64,000 nucleotides of DNA from Ceratodon purpureus (GCA_014871385.1 CM026426.1:44874484-44938483); one strand, 5' to 3'. Numbered from the stretch's first letter, positions 47,103-60,183 are shown. Program-made: numbers and translations. Notes: a model not told the origin generated them from the letters alone.

Positions 47103-50100
47103 CTAGTCGTTGTCAGCATGTGCAATGTCGACATCAGGGGCAATATCCTCACCGGCACCCCTGTTGCCAGCATCCGCGATGTCCTCATAGTTGCCAGCAG
47201 CGTCCCTCTGTTCATCTTCCTCGCCCCCACTGCCAACCATGTCCTGGTTGGCATTCCATTCCGGCTCTTCTTCCATCATGCCATCTCCTTCGCCCTCCAC
47301 GACTTCTTCAAGAACATATGCTCGTCCAACACGCCTCCTCCTTGACCTCCACTCCTCGCAAGCTTTGGCAGCGTTTGATTGTTGCCACCGCTCGCGTCTC
47401 CTGGATGCCGCGAGGGCCCGTGCTCCAGCGTCTAGGTTAGGTACAGCTCCCTCGATCTCCATTTTTTTCCTATATCGATGTTGTATGTTTCGGTACCAAT
47501 GCTGGAACTGCTGGAGAATCGCACTAGTACGGGCTTTCCCACCACCATAGGCTGTATGTGCTTGATGTGCCGCCTTTGCTTGGTGGTGTGATTTCTCCAT
47601 GCCTTGGCAGCTCCACACTCCAAGGCTCCCATAGTGTTCTACAAACTAAGTGGAGTGCCGTACAATTACGTGCTGTCAAGAAGAAGAAGGAAGTTAAAAG
47701 CCGGATACTTATGTCAAGTAGACGGTTCACTGAAGAAAGACCAAAAGCAACAACATACAGAGCCGTGGGCATACCATATAATGGGTAACATGCTCCTCTC
47801 CGAAGGCCTTTAAGTATGCCTTTCCTTACTTGTGTATCTTCTGCTTGAACTGCATCCGTTGCTCTGCTGTCAAGACCAATCCGGTCAAATATGGTACGAC
47901 CTCTTCAAAGGCTTGCCACATCTGGTACTTTGCAATGCGGTTAGCTCCACTTCCGGCATTATTATTCTCAGCTTGACATATATCCTTCCGAGCCTTATCA
48001 TTGCCAGACCAAACGCTTGGCCTAAAAAGCCTGCTGGCAACATTACCACTCAAAGAGGGTTTTTGCGGCATGTTTCCAGTGGTGCCACTGAGCTTGGGGT
48101 CCCTCTTAATCTCCATGTTTCCACCATGAGCCCCAATCGTGGACAACGACTTCTCCATCTGTTCAATTGCAGTAGCCCTAAGTCTCTGATTCTGTATGTT
48201 CCAAACATACATGATATGCATGTGCACAATCTTCTCTGTCAATCGAACCAAGGCATGCAATGTACAAATGTGCACTCCGGACAAAGGAATCAGCAGGATA
48301 GGCCTCCACCTAGTAGATGTTGTCATGTCACAAGGTTCCTCAGGTATGCTGCTTAAAAATAGCCCCCCCACCCAGTTAGCTTTACCACGGCTCTTGATAG
48401 CAGCGTTTGCCTGGCTTGCTGTCCCCATAGTGGGCTTTATCCTCTTCTGGTCGCAGTATATGCAGTTCATTCATTGCACACGACGGTCCCGACTAAAGCC
48501 CGTACATACACTTGATCGTCTTCATGTCCGCAGCAAGATGCCACTCCACCTGGAATTCTCTCACTTCAAGGACCGTGAGTTTCTCGCCACTTGACTGTGC
48601 TGCAATCACAGCCGGGAAGTTCGACTTTCCAAATATCCACGAGAGAACATCGTAGGACTCCTTCTCAACCTGAAACGTGGCAACTGGCCAAATCTCCTGC
48701 TCTGATTGTACTGAGAAGTACCTCTCGTGGTCCACCCAAATGTTAGCGTCCAAAGCCCTATTCATCAACGTGATGCTAACACGTTCAAATTTCTTCCCGT
48801 TTACAATCTCTGCCTCATCCAGTTTGAGGACAAATATCAACGGAGCCCCTTCCAACTCTGCAAGAATATCCTCAAGTGAGAATGTTTCTATAATGCAATC
48901 GAATTAGCTTCCTTTGTTAAAGACACAGAATGCAGTTGCTGGCACCAAACGGACATTCACCTTTGCTGCCAACAGGATAAGAAGAGGATGCATACCTGAT
49001 TCCGCGATGCCATAAAAGATCACCATGCTCTGCTGGACCACCCGGCCCTACACTTTTTCCAATTGCCTTGAGGACATTACTAGCAATCTTTGTCTTAACA
49101 TGCTCCATAGATGGCTGAGTTGCGAGGATTAGACCTTCATGCCTAGACAGTACCTTTGCTAACGCTACAGCAGTTCTTGTTTGGGAGGCTTTATCCCCAT
49201 GAAGTCGCGGCTTCTCATGGTTGACCCGGTTGTTGTCGTTGACAGCATCCACAAGATGAGGTTGCAAATGCGTCCTAACGAGCTTCACTCTGCGTTTTGC
49301 CCACCCTGAACCATGATTCAACTCATGAATCCCCTTGAGCGGTCGAGCCTTACGTCGCATCCCTATAGGCGTGTCCTTCAAAGGGCTGGGCCCCTCCTGT
49401 AGTCGCTCACTTGCCTGCTGCCAGCGACGCACCTCAGTCTCCAAGCCCTGCACCGTTACCGTGTGATTTCTCTCCATGCTGCTCATCTCGGTTCAAATAG
49501 TCTCCAATTCATTCATCAACTACATGCACATATCCTCAATGTCTTTGTAATGGTCAAGCCTCTCTCTGCTCCAGCAAGGTCGTCTCTTACCTCCCACAGT
49601 TCTTCTTCTAAATGTCGGCACTGCATTTCCATCTCACGCCGTGTAGGTCCTCCTCCATCAACGAGATTGGGAGCTGCAGGCATATCCATTCAGACCTTGC
49701 TCTCCATGACATATGAATTCCAGGCAATCTCGAAGAGTTTTGAATGGAGGTGGCCTCCCCATTCCTGGATCAACCGGATAAATGCTGCCATCGACCCACA
49801 AGTCAATGTTTGTGTCCCCGGCTGCCCTCCGTCCTGGAAATGTTGATGGGCAGGGTTGCTCGGATCTCAATGAACCTCTCCTAACAAGTGGTGCATAGCG
49901 TGCATCAAGCTTAGTATGAACACGGTAGCTTGAAGGCTCCACCCCTTGTGCTGCCATCGAGAGTCCAGAATTCCGAAGTAGTGATTCAAGCTCTCAAGGC
50001 CCCAGATCGGCCTGTAAGTATGCAAAAAATTGTTTTTAAGATTGCCATATACCCAAAACTCCTGAGTTCTCAACAACCAAACCCTATACCATAGCCACTC

Positions 50101-50302
50101 AAGGAAATTGCGGGATCAAATGAATAGCATGCAATGTACAAATGCACGACCGAAACTTGTCATAGAGAAATCGACACTTACACAACCTCTTCAGTCCACG
50201 GCAGTAGGAGTTGCAAGAACACCCTTCCAATGCTTGCTGCTCGAATTTGTAAGTGCTGTCACCGCGTATCTGTAAAATCATGCTCACTGGTTTAGTTGTC
50301 AC
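47103..50302 (-). pseudogene. Minus-strand multi-exon gene of element E, candidate transposase of an unassigned family
   Basis: On minus: 50302-50120 has a Cys-rich block (LEGCSCNSYCRG, LCKCRF). 49957-49660 has DLWVDGSIYPVDPG. 49660-49000 is a probable coiled coil (EMQCRHLEEELWEVRDDL) with TAG and TGA stops, then KIASNVLKAIGKSVGPGG. 48855-48493 has FSVQSEQEIWPVATFQVEKE. 48470-47826 contains NCIYCDQKRIKPTMG, WRPILLIPLSGVHICTLHAL and KIVHMHIMYVW. A donor near 47760 leads to an exon with HYGSLGVWSCQGMEKSHHQA and FQHWYRNIQHRYRKK, ending in an acidic tail at 47103. The order of a CxxC knuckle, HICTLHAL and SCQGMEKSHHQ looks like a transposase core, by my recollection of repeated uncharacterised ORFs in plants and animals. 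Several stops make it non-functional. Confidence 0.5.
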
Positions 50303-50738
50303 ACTTTCCCTTGACTCTCTCGAATTCCACCTTAGAATTAGGTCTTTGGTCCTGCAACACCCAAATTCTACGCACCCAACTTCGATTCACCCTATTCCTA
50401 GGTGGGGAGACCAACCTAGTCTCGACCGAGCTCCATGGCTTCTTCCTGCTGTGGCTGCAAACTTCGAATCTTGAAACGGTTGAGACCAATCTCCCGTCAT
50501 CTCTCCTTCGAATCGGGCTTCATGGGCAATAAATGCGACAAGTCGTGGTTCACCAAACAACGGAGCCACCTCGGCGCCACTAGGCACACCGATCCTGCCC
50601 CGCAACCTCATCCCGAGACCATTAAGTCGCCCTATTAACTCTGCGGGTAGCGATTCTGGCACCCGCTGCGAGCGACAGAGCGGCATTTGGGCAGGGGGTT
50701 CACCTAATTTGGGCAAGGGGTTCATCTAATTTGGGCAG

Positions 50739-50778
50739 GCTTACACGGCCTTTTCTTGACCCCATTTTGCACCTAATG
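50739..50778 (-). repeat. Right terminal inverted repeat of element E
   Basis: Reverse complement of 42275-42314 with one mismatch. Just inside it (50692-50738) a GGGCA(A/G)GGGGTTCA(C/T)CTAATTT unit is repeated in tandem. Confidence 0.88.
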
Positions 50779-51192
50779 TTGGTTGCATGCTTGGCCTCCA
50801 AATCTCCTTTATATCCGACTCCAGGATGTGGGGATATGCCTTGCCGACCTTGTCTACCATTGGCCCCGAGTCACACAAGCCCACATTGTCGTGGAAGAAG
50901 TTGTCATCATACTCCGCATTGCGGCCTGCAAGCGCCGGAGCTGCGGCAAACATGGAGTCCTGTAGAGGGCTAGGGATTCTTGACAGGTCGAATGGCTTAA
51001 GCCACTCAGAGTTTCCAACCTCTTGCCCCATCGCAACTTCCGCCAACTCTGCGTCGAGCATTTGAGAAGATGGACCCGATCGCTCTCCCTCTTTGTCGCT
51101 GCAGTCCAATTGAGCGCCTCCAATTCGACGTCGCTGCTTCGATGGTGTGCTCCCGCCACGGGACTTTCGCTTCTTCTGCACCATTTTTCCAT

Positions 51193-54100
51193 GTACTAGA
51201 GAAGCGGATGAAGTACATTAGTTAGGAGGAGAACCATTCCCATAAAAAAACGTGCAAAGAAATATGTACTGAATGGAATTACACATTGCGTCAAGGGATT
51301 GTAGGAATGACCGGCACAGAGAATCTTGGCTGAAGCAAATTGGAAGCTGTCGCAACACACAATATACAAGACAAAGACGATGGATACAGTATACCTCAAT
51401 TTGCAGCCATTTCGCCCACTCAAGATGTCTAATCTTGGAACGAGAAAGTCATGGAATGGCAATGACTAGGTAGAATAATGAGTTTCTAAGGATGTTCACG
51501 CTGATCCCTTTTAGTTGTAGTAGCGGTGATGATTTCAGAGCTTACATTTTGATCAAGCCGCCTTATACATGCATAGATGTCTATCCTTCCATTTAATTCA
51601 GAGTGGATGTGCATGGTTGAGCTAGCCTAGTTCTTAAGTATTTAATTCCTACAATGTCACCCAAAGTAGCAATGCGGTTTGTGCTAGAGTATGATGCATG
51701 GACTCGTACAGTAGTATAGTGGCTAACCAAGGGGGTCTTCTCGTGGGAACCGAGTGACACAAAATTAGTGGATTTGATATCCTGGAGCAAAGCATAACAA
51801 TAAAAGTAACATTCGACTCAAGTTAAATGCAAATGCTGAAAGGAAACTCTTTAATTGTCGGAACATGTGTAGATAAGATGAAACATAAAAGATGGATGGA
51901 AGCCAGGTGACAATGGCACATCCGCGGGAAGTATGGATGAGTAATCTTTTGTGTTTTGGACGTTGACTCACATTGGGCATGGATGAATAGTGTTAATAAA
52001 AACATGAAATATGGTTGCATGGATGATGGCGGGATGAAATCTGCCCATTGTCTAGAATAGTTATGCGTGAGAAACAACAGACGAACTTAGAAATTAGAAT
52101 TAAGGAAGCAGGCGTCTTCATAGGAAGTGAGAGCATGTAGATTTCATCAGTAGTACATTGTTTCTAAGGCGCACACTGTTTGTGGGGTTTCAAGTTGCCG
52201 CAACATTGGAATTCAAATTTCAAATGGTTCATAAAAATAAGTAAGCAAAAAAATTATAAAGAAAACAAAATTAAAAATCACAGTTGAATTACTAGATTGG
52301 CTAACAAATAAAACATTTCTTCAAGTAGTAAGAAGACATAGAGTTAAGGATGACACCATACAACCGACATCAAAAAATGAAATAATAATTAACCCCTAGT
52401 ACTCTTGAAATCTACCCAGATCATCTCCACTACACAGAAAATAGGATCCCACGTTATGCCCACGAAAGCCAGAATGGGTTTTTGCTGTTTCGGGCAGCCT
52501 AGATGAAGAGGTTAAAAGTAATATTTTTGCCTAAGTTTTTTATTGGATGCTTCCTTTACCGCAATGTGTACGTGGTAAAATCTTCAAAGTCAAATGTTAA
52601 TTTTAGAACCTTCAACTAGAATTTTTAGGCTTCAAGTCCGAAACGGGCAGTCAAAAATTAGGTACTTCTAAAAAATCAAAAATTGAAATATGTTCACAAC
52701 CAAATCATCTACTCAAAATCCAAAGTGACCCAAGTCAAAAAGTTTACCAATTTTAGAAGGGCAGCTTCCAAAAATTACATGAACAAGCTCCAAATTTTTT
52801 TGTAATTTTACATCGTGCAGCTTTGTGCCCCTCCTTATCATCAAAAACATAAAATCTACATATATCTTCAAAGATGACATCATACTCCCCATAGTATCAT
52901 TGGAAATAATAATTAAAAGAAAAGGAAAACAAATGTGACAAGTAGCATTGGCTAGCAAATAGAATGTTTTAGATTTTCAAATGAAGCAAGAAGAATGCTA
53001 GTGAAGTTTACTTTAATATCAAAAAGATAAAATCTACATATAAAACTTTTGAAGAACTATGGATGATTGAGGGTCAAAAAGAAGAAAGGATAAAAACTCA
53101 GGCTAAGTTGATTCCACTCTACAATATGGATGCATGCAAACTACGATGTCAAAAAGGTCTAGTAAATTATTGTAACTTTTAAAATTAGAAATAAAGAACA
53201 TGTGGAGATTGTAGATTAAAATTCACAAGTCTCTAAACCTTCAAGAACAGTAGTTCTAAAAATTTGGGCTTTTTAAGATTTCAGGCCTCTTTTTATTTTG
53301 AGGATTTTCAATAGAATTTTTTGGGTTTAAAATTGATGTGAAAGATTCCATGAACTTTGCAAAGGATATAATTTTTATTTACACTCGACATTGAAAAAAT
53401 CATCTAACGCGACCTACGCAATACTTTTCACTCTTTGAGTAATTCCAAAGACTTTGCTACACCCATCTACCATCTTTAAAACATTCATACTAACAAGTAA
53501 AATTATTCTCTTTGAGATTGTCAAAACATTATCCTTTCTTTGTGAAGATTTCCCACTCTACATACTGTCAAAGTTTTTGATTATTTGCTTTTTATTTTGG
53601 ACATCAATTATTGATTCTAATTTTAATCTCCACTGTAATTTTTTTATTCCCTATTTCTCCGGGAAAGGGTTGTTTAATATATATTTTTGATTTCGGGATT
53701 AATTTTTATGTGAATTTTTTTGGGATCTTATTCCACAGTGGTTTTATTTCCTTTATATGAGGATTGAAATCAAACTTAAAATCCTTTGTTGCACAGTATT
53801 TGTTTTTAGTTCTGTTATTTAGTAAAATTAACAAATAAGTACTTGGCTTATGTTTTTGGATTCCATTTTATTGCAATTATGTTTGGAGATTAAAATCCAC
53901 AGTATCACTTCTTTGTTTTTTGATTAAAATTAAAATTAAAATTAAAATCTAATCTCCATAGTATGTGTTTTTTTTCATATGCTAATATACAAATTTAAAA
54001 AATGGTATTTGTTTTTTTAAATCTAATCCCCTATTCATTCTCTGCTCTAAACTGAATCCATCTACTTCTCCAAGAATGCTACTACATCGATTGAAGAACA

Positions 54101-54873
54101 AATTCTCCCGCACTAAGATCTACCATATTGGCAGCATGCAAGCAAAATCTAGCAAACACTAACATTTGAAACACGAGGAGGTTAGCTTCAAGCATGCAAG
54201 TGCATTGTGTCGCTCACAGCACAGTAACTCCAAATCAACAAATGCCACCACATCGATTGACAATCAGAACTCCTTACTCACTTAAATCTACTATACTGGC
54301 AACCTGCAAGTAGAGTGACAAACGAGAAACCAGATGCTAAAGACACAATACATTCTAAACACATGGAGAGTAACTTCAAATATGCAGGTGCAGTCTGTCG
54401 CTCAAAGAACAATAACAGGCAGGATTAAGGAACTCCAAGTCAACAAATGAATTTCAACCCACCAGCTAGATTAAAGTAAGAATCAAATTCAGAGCATGAG
54501 GACTGCTTGAAGAGGCTATTTGGAATACAAACTATAACTGTGTTTATTGACAGGATAAAAGTATTCAAGAATGGTCCATTGTAGGGCGTCGGTAAAGTTC
54601 GACAATGCTTCAAATGTTAAATCAATTCCAAGAAGCAATGCACTGACTTCATCTGAGATTAGCCTATTCTATCCTCTTTTCCACCTTCACGCACAAAGAG
54701 GCAACTAGAGAACGCCGACTATGCACAAAACACATTCAATGGTATCAAAAAGAAAATAAAATTAGGAACCAAGAAATATCAAACTATCCACAACAACTAC
54801 TCTGCTAATAAAATGTGTTGATGCGTCTAAAATTCTGGACCCGCGTCGAAGGCGCTGAATCAGAGACCGCGGC
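51193..54873. other. AT-rich intergenic DNA between the two RING-like pseudogenes
   Basis: No gene is supported in 3.7 kb. A weak tandem of AAAATT occurs at about 53928-53947. Short ORFs on both strands have no protein-like content. It may include the upstream regulatory region of copy X. Confidence 0.5.
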
Positions 54874-56348
54874 TCAAGGGCACTTGCCAAAAACAGATGC
54901 CAACGCAATGTCCTTCAGCTTCGCAATGGTCGCTTCAACCGCGGCTTCGTGGTTTTCTTTAACGATGCCGTCCCATCGAGCCACCCACGCTGCATCAAAT
55001 TCTTTCTCGCAATTAGGGCACCAGTACGTTCTGTCACCGTTCATCTCCGCATCACAGAGGCTGTGGAAAAGGCACCCACAAGAAGCTAGAATGGCGGCTT
55101 TCGCAACAAAACCTCTGCTGCAGATGAGACAGACTTCGTTGCCGCCGTTTTCGATGGGGGGGACAGACTAAGCAACCGGGTAATCGAAAAGGTGACGCAT
55201 ACGCAACACTAAGTGATCGCATTTGGCAATCTTGAAGGCTGCTTGCGCGGCAGAGAGGTCTGACTTCGCATTGGCATGATCGGCTTTGGCTTTGGCGATG
55301 GGGCCCGCCTCCTCGAGGAGGGTGCGGATAGTGTCGCGCGCGCACATCTGCTGCTCCCGCAACTCTGCGAGCTCCATCGCCAAATTGAAGGCTCAACTTC
55401 GGCTTGCGCTTTGTAGGCCGCCGCTGTCTCGGTTTTGAACGGGCTCTTCTGCAAGGTCGCCGAGGCGTTCCATTGTGCTTCCTGCTTCGCCAATCAATCG
55501 TCTGAGAGGGTGTTGACATCGTCCATTGCTTTCCGCTGTTGTCGCTACAGATCGCGCAATGCCCCTGCTTTCTACACCTCCGCCGCTGCCGCAATCTCTA
55601 CGTTCTTCTCTGCTTCCTGCACAAGCGAGAGAGACAACCAGCTCGAGGATGCACCACCTGCCAAATCCACAACAATCTTACAGAGCCCCTCCACTTGGCA
55701 ACGCAGTGCAACTGGCCCCAGCTTGCGGGGGTTCTTTGTCACGCTAGCCAAGCGCTTGGACAGACGTCCCTACGCTTCCGCGACCTAATTGACATCCTTC
55801 CCATGGACAAACATAGCGAAAGCCGCTTTCAAAAAATGCATTGCAAAATAAGCATTGCCTGGCCTGTTTCCATAGATGCGGTAGTTGTGCTGGGAGAATA
55901 ACTTTGCCTGGTCTTTGTCGGTGCACTGCGCGATCTCATAGCGGTTTGGATGCGCTCCAGCTCGCCATATCCGCTTGATGCCGTCGTCAAGGATCTCCCG
56001 GTAGACCTTTGGCAATTCATCTACTATCGGACGTCGGTCGCAGAGTCCCACATTCTCGTGGAAGAAAGCGTCATTGTATTCGGCGTCGTGACCTCGAAGT
56101 ACTGGCGCCGCGGCGAGCAACGTCTTGCGCAGCACCTCTCGGATACCTGTGAGGTCGAAAGGAATGTCGAACTCGGAGTTACCAACCTCGTGCACCAGCG
56201 CGATTTCCGTGGAGCCGATGTCAACGCCCTCCCGAAAGGAGTCAGCTTTGTGCTCCTCCTCTCTAAAATCAGTAGCCGCTGCCATAGACGCAGCCTTCTT
56301 CGTAGGGGTGTTGGAGGGGCCGGACTTCCTCTTTGTCTGTTGCGCCAT
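54874..56348 (-). pseudogene. Unrecognised protein with C-terminal RING-like finger, copy Z
   Basis: Intronless reading from ATG 56348 (MAQQTKRKSGPSN) to TGA at 54874. The first 187 codons are open (VGNSEFDIPFDL, NAEYNDAFFHENVGLCD, IKRIWRAGAHPN, KLFSQHNYRIYGNRPGN). Then TAG stops appear at 55785-55787 and soon after, then KNPRKLGPVALRCQVEGLC, further TAG/TGA stops in a probable coiled coil, and the finger CLICSRGFVAKA, LASCGCLFHSLC, CPNCEKEFD near 55140-54980. Copy X has Trp (TGG) at the first of these stops. It aligns with copy X over its whole length. The basic N-terminus could be a nuclear signal. Family and function unknown. Confidence 0.65.
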
Positions 56349-58179
56349 TGCGGCGGTATGTTTCCTAAGTAAACAACACCGGGTGATGGCAACATGCAAT
56401 TGGTACGAGTACTTTAACAAAAAGCAGAATACTATGGACAAAGCAGTAAACACGTGAAAGCAAACAAAGGACAAGGCAACTGACAGCAACTAGAAGACAC
56501 TGCGGTGATGAAAAATAAGTGCGGGAGTGGTGGGAGTTGAGCGTGGTCTACACTGAAGTGTAGAGTAGTACCTCTTGGCATGAAGCTTCATGATGCTCAA
56601 TTGGAAGAGGATGCTTACAACAAACGATAATTTAATGCAAACTAGACATGTTGAGGTTGGGACAACAAGTGCTAATTGTATGTGAAATGATTTTCTGTAG
56701 AGATATTGGAATGATTTCAACATCCGAGTTGATAGTTTGCTACAACAAGCCGTTCAGTGCTGCAAGTTATCAATTCTGCTTGGTGATGACAGGGCTGTAA
56801 TCATATTCATCAGTTACAAGGTGGAGCACATTTCACATATGGCCTTTGTCTTCCTGATCTATGTCCTTTTGCATTCACGTGTCCAGTCAAAATGAAACTC
56901 TCACTCATGTCTAGTAGTGGAAAGCAGTTATTATAAAGCTTGAGAAAATAAGAAATGGGGATATCTGAATAGATAAAAGTTCACTGAGTCTGACTGCTTG
57001 GGCCCTAAGATACTGATAAATTTGTAGCGTCTTATGTATGAAGGTTCATGTATGTTCGCTCAGCACTTCTTATCCATGATTCAAAAGTGAAGAAGTGTTG
57101 TTGAAACTCAATAATTCTCAAAAATTCTAATATTAAGACCAAAAGCTGAATATATCCATGAAATAAAGTATTAGTTATCCAAAAATAAGAATTGAAATTT
57201 AAAATATCAAAAAAGAAAACCTAAAATTATAATTACACAATCAAGAATCATCGCTTCAAGCAAGGCCCAAGTAACTAGAAATTGTCCCAAAAAACTGGGA
57301 CCGTATCAAAGTTGACACGATTTAACTATTGAAAGCATATCAGCAGGCAAACCACATTACACCTAATCGATTTTGTAAACAAATAAAAATAGAATTTACA
57401 TGTCAACACTCCTTTGGGTTTAATTTGTATATTAGCATTGAAGTGCGTCTTGTACAAAGACGTATGTTTTTAACTTTTTTTCAATTCAAAGTAACAAATA
57501 CATGAAGTTTAACTACGAATCTATGCTTGAGCAGCTAATACGAAGGCTGAAAATAAGAAATGAAATTGACTTTCAGAATAAAAAACGTGAGAATAACAAC
57601 AAATAAATAAATATCAACAAGTCAGACCTAATGCATTCGACTACAAAAAAGAGGAATGACCAAGGTCGAAATTAAATAATCAAGGGTACTAAGAAATAGA
57701 AAGCATATTAAAAATTCTTTTCAATTTTGATATTGAAATACCTCTCAAAATTGAAAGCACCTCGGCGTTTACAGCATATCAAGATTGAAAGCATATTAGA
57801 TTTAGCGTCATCATATCAAAATTAAAGAGATGTCGGAATTGAACTTGGATGTGAACATGTTTTTTAGTTCTGTGTTATATTTATTGGCATTCTGTTGTTT
57901 TTTTGGGTTTATGTTATGATTTTTAATTGAATTCATTCCGTGATGATGATTGTGTTTTTGGAATTCAAAACTTCAAATAGTTGAGATTCAAACACACAAT
58001 TAGGAAAAAATTCAAGTGGGAACCCTAGACAACGACAATGTAATTCACATTCACAATTAATAATGCAAAAATAACAAATCAAAAAATTAGAACCAAAAGA
58101 TTAAAAAATAAAATAAAAATGGAATATAAAAAAATTAGAGAATTAGATATCCGATGTCCATAATAGAGGTAGGAGAGTG
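56349..58179. other. AT-rich intergenic DNA
   Basis: No gene is supported. Part of it (57720-57860) resembles 38940-39070 in inverted orientation. Confidence 0.45.
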
Positions 58180-58730
58180 AGAGGAAGAGAGATAAGAATA
58201 AAGAGGAGGGAGAGGGAGAGGGGGGGGGGGGAGAGAGAGAGAGAGAGAAGAATAAAGATGGAGGAAATAAAAAAAACATTGGGAGGTAAGAAAAAGAAGG
58301 TGGGAATAAAGAAAGATGAAGGGAATAAAGACAGATGAAGGGAATAAAAATAGATGAAGGGAACAAAGATAGATGAAGGGAACTAAGAAAAAGAATGGAA
58401 TTAAATTATTTTTTAAAATTTAAAAATTTTAAAAATTAAAAATTAAAAAATATATGTTGCGTAACTGTTATATTATTTAATTTTTTTTTTAATTATTTTG
58501 ATATGCTGTGAATTCCACGTCACAATAAACAAGGGAGGGAGAGCGGGGTGGAAGAAGAAATATGAAGGAGAGGGAGATGGAGAGGGATAGAAGAAGACAA
58601 CTGGTAGAAAATGAGGAAAAAAATTGTGATAGAAGAAGGAAGCTCAATGGAATAAAGAAAGATGAAGGAAATAATAAAATTGAAGGGAATGTTCATGAAG
58701 GAGGTATAAGAAAGAAGAATCAATTTTATT
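58180..58730. repeat. Purine-rich low-complexity region
   Basis: GAGAGA tract at 58200-58250, then repeats of GAAGGGAATAAAGA(A/C)AGAT type. This is the complement of the pyrimidine-rich region at 39540-40360. Confidence 0.8.
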
Positions 58731-59388
58731 TTTTTTTAAAACATACAATAATAAAATATGTCCTAAAACTAGATATCCCTTCTTTAATATTTTAATTTTT
58801 CAATATCCTACAAATTCCACGTCATCAAGAACAAGAAAGGGGGACAGGGGCAGACGAGAACACGGACAAAAAATTCCCTTCTTTTCAAATTAAATTAATT
58901 TGGAAATTCTAATTTATTTCTCTAACTACTATATAATAGTTATACTTTATAAATCTACTTTGAAGGTCCCAGCAAATTCTCTTAATTCTAGATTTTGAAT
59001 ACATGAAGAATATAAATATATATTGTTTTAAATTTCGGTAAATATATTTTTGTAAAGTCATGTATACCAATATAAACATACATTAATATATGTTTTCAAA
59101 TATATGTACGACAACGTACGCATATATCATGTACAAATATATAAAAATATCAAATTACATTGAAAAAAAATTGAAAAAAAAACATCCATAATAGATTTTA
59201 TATACATGTATATATATGTATATATATATATATATTATTGGTGTGTAATTACACCTAATATACATGTATTCAAATTTATTTATTCAAATATATGTATTAG
59301 ACTACTGATGCGTATGCTATCTATTAAAATGAATTTATATATCAAAGATGTGTATATGTATACACACGTATAATATGTTTATTTTGAA

Positions 59389-59501
<113 letters not shown>

Positions 59502-59584
59502 CATATATACAAATGTATATATGTGTGTCTATATATAAATATATCATATATCCCTTCTTTAATTTTTTACTTTTTCATTACAGT

Positions 59585-59700
59585 ATTGTATAATAGTAAT
59601 GTATGATGTACAACAATAATGTATAACAGTAATGTATAACCGTAATGTATGATGTATAACAGTAATGGATGATGTATTACATTAATGTATAACAAAAGTA
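59585..59700. repeat. Short tandem repeat with GTATAACAGTAAT-like units
   Basis: About seven imperfect units of 12-18 bases (GTATAACAGTAAT, GTATGATGTACAACA and similar). Confidence 0.7.
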
Positions 59701-60180
59701 TTGTGAGCCTAGATTTTGATACTTGTAATCTATACATCATTATTAAGTTTTTTTTTTAAGAAAAACTTATGTTCAGTTATAAAAACAAATAAGACATAAT
59801 TCCTTTTTACCACTAAGATGTATCCACTATTTTAAGGAGGTGATATTTTCACAACATGCAATAATTATGACTTTATTCTAAATGTCTATTTGATGATGGA
59901 TGCACGACGGTATATAAGGCGACCTACCTCTACAGTTCTATTATTTGGTTGCTGGAAAATATTATTAGAAATCTAGAGATGGGCTTCTTTGTAGGTGGTA
60001 CTAGATGAAGGGAAGTGACCTTTGCGATTACTTATTTATTCCATGGTTACCAGTGCTTCCAACACAACTAAAATTAACAATCAGAAGGTTATAGCACAGT
60101 AAATAATATAAAATTCTTGGTTGGTTTGTACATGTGCTCTTTATCTTTCATATGTTTTGAATTCAACAAAGTTTTAATTA

Positions 60181-60183
<3 letters not shown>

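Larger units (their letters stand above)
42275..50778. mobile_element. Element E: about 8.5-kb DNA transposon of unassigned superfamily inserted in copy X
   Basis: Two 40-bp inverted repeats (42275-42314 and 50739-50778, one mismatch) bound a segment that cleanly separates the two halves of one gene, as judged by its intact-length paralogue at 54874-56348. If the element proper begins GGTGC at 42280 and ends GCACC at 50773, a TA lies on both sides, consistent with a 2-bp TA duplication; TTA/TAA on the two sides leaves other readings open. It contains two decayed genes, one on plus (43393-44337) and one on minus (50302-47103), arranged convergently. I cannot place it in a named superfamily. 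AT-rich, A-run and G-run DNA fills 44.9-47.0 kb. Confidence 0.7.
41209..51184 (-). pseudogene. Unrecognised protein with C-terminal RING-like finger, copy X, split by element E
   Basis: The N-terminal half is 51184-50779 (MVQKKRKSRGG, then VGNSEWLKPFDLS, NAEYDDNFFHDNVGLCD, IKEIWRPSMQPT). The C-terminal half is 42274-41209 (CTNKEQVRLFSMHNYRVYGH, KNPRKLGPVALRRQVEGLC, an Ala/Gln-rich probable coiled coil, then CPICSKGFVARA, LGSCGCLLHGTC and CPFCEAQLD). The finger pattern C-x2-C...C-x-C-x2-H...C...C-x2-C resembles a divergent RING. Element E (42275-50778) separates the halves. A stop at about 41460 and several further upstream stops show decay. Copy Z at 54874-56348 aligns along the whole length on the same strand. 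Function unknown; a ubiquitin-ligase role would be inference from the finger only. Confidence 0.65.

Noticed and set aside
42275..50778. Reading the element E ends as a large chromosomal inversion rather than a transposon
   Set aside because: The two halves of copy X remain collinear and on the same strand, which an inversion would not leave; the 40-bp inverted ends fit insertion better.
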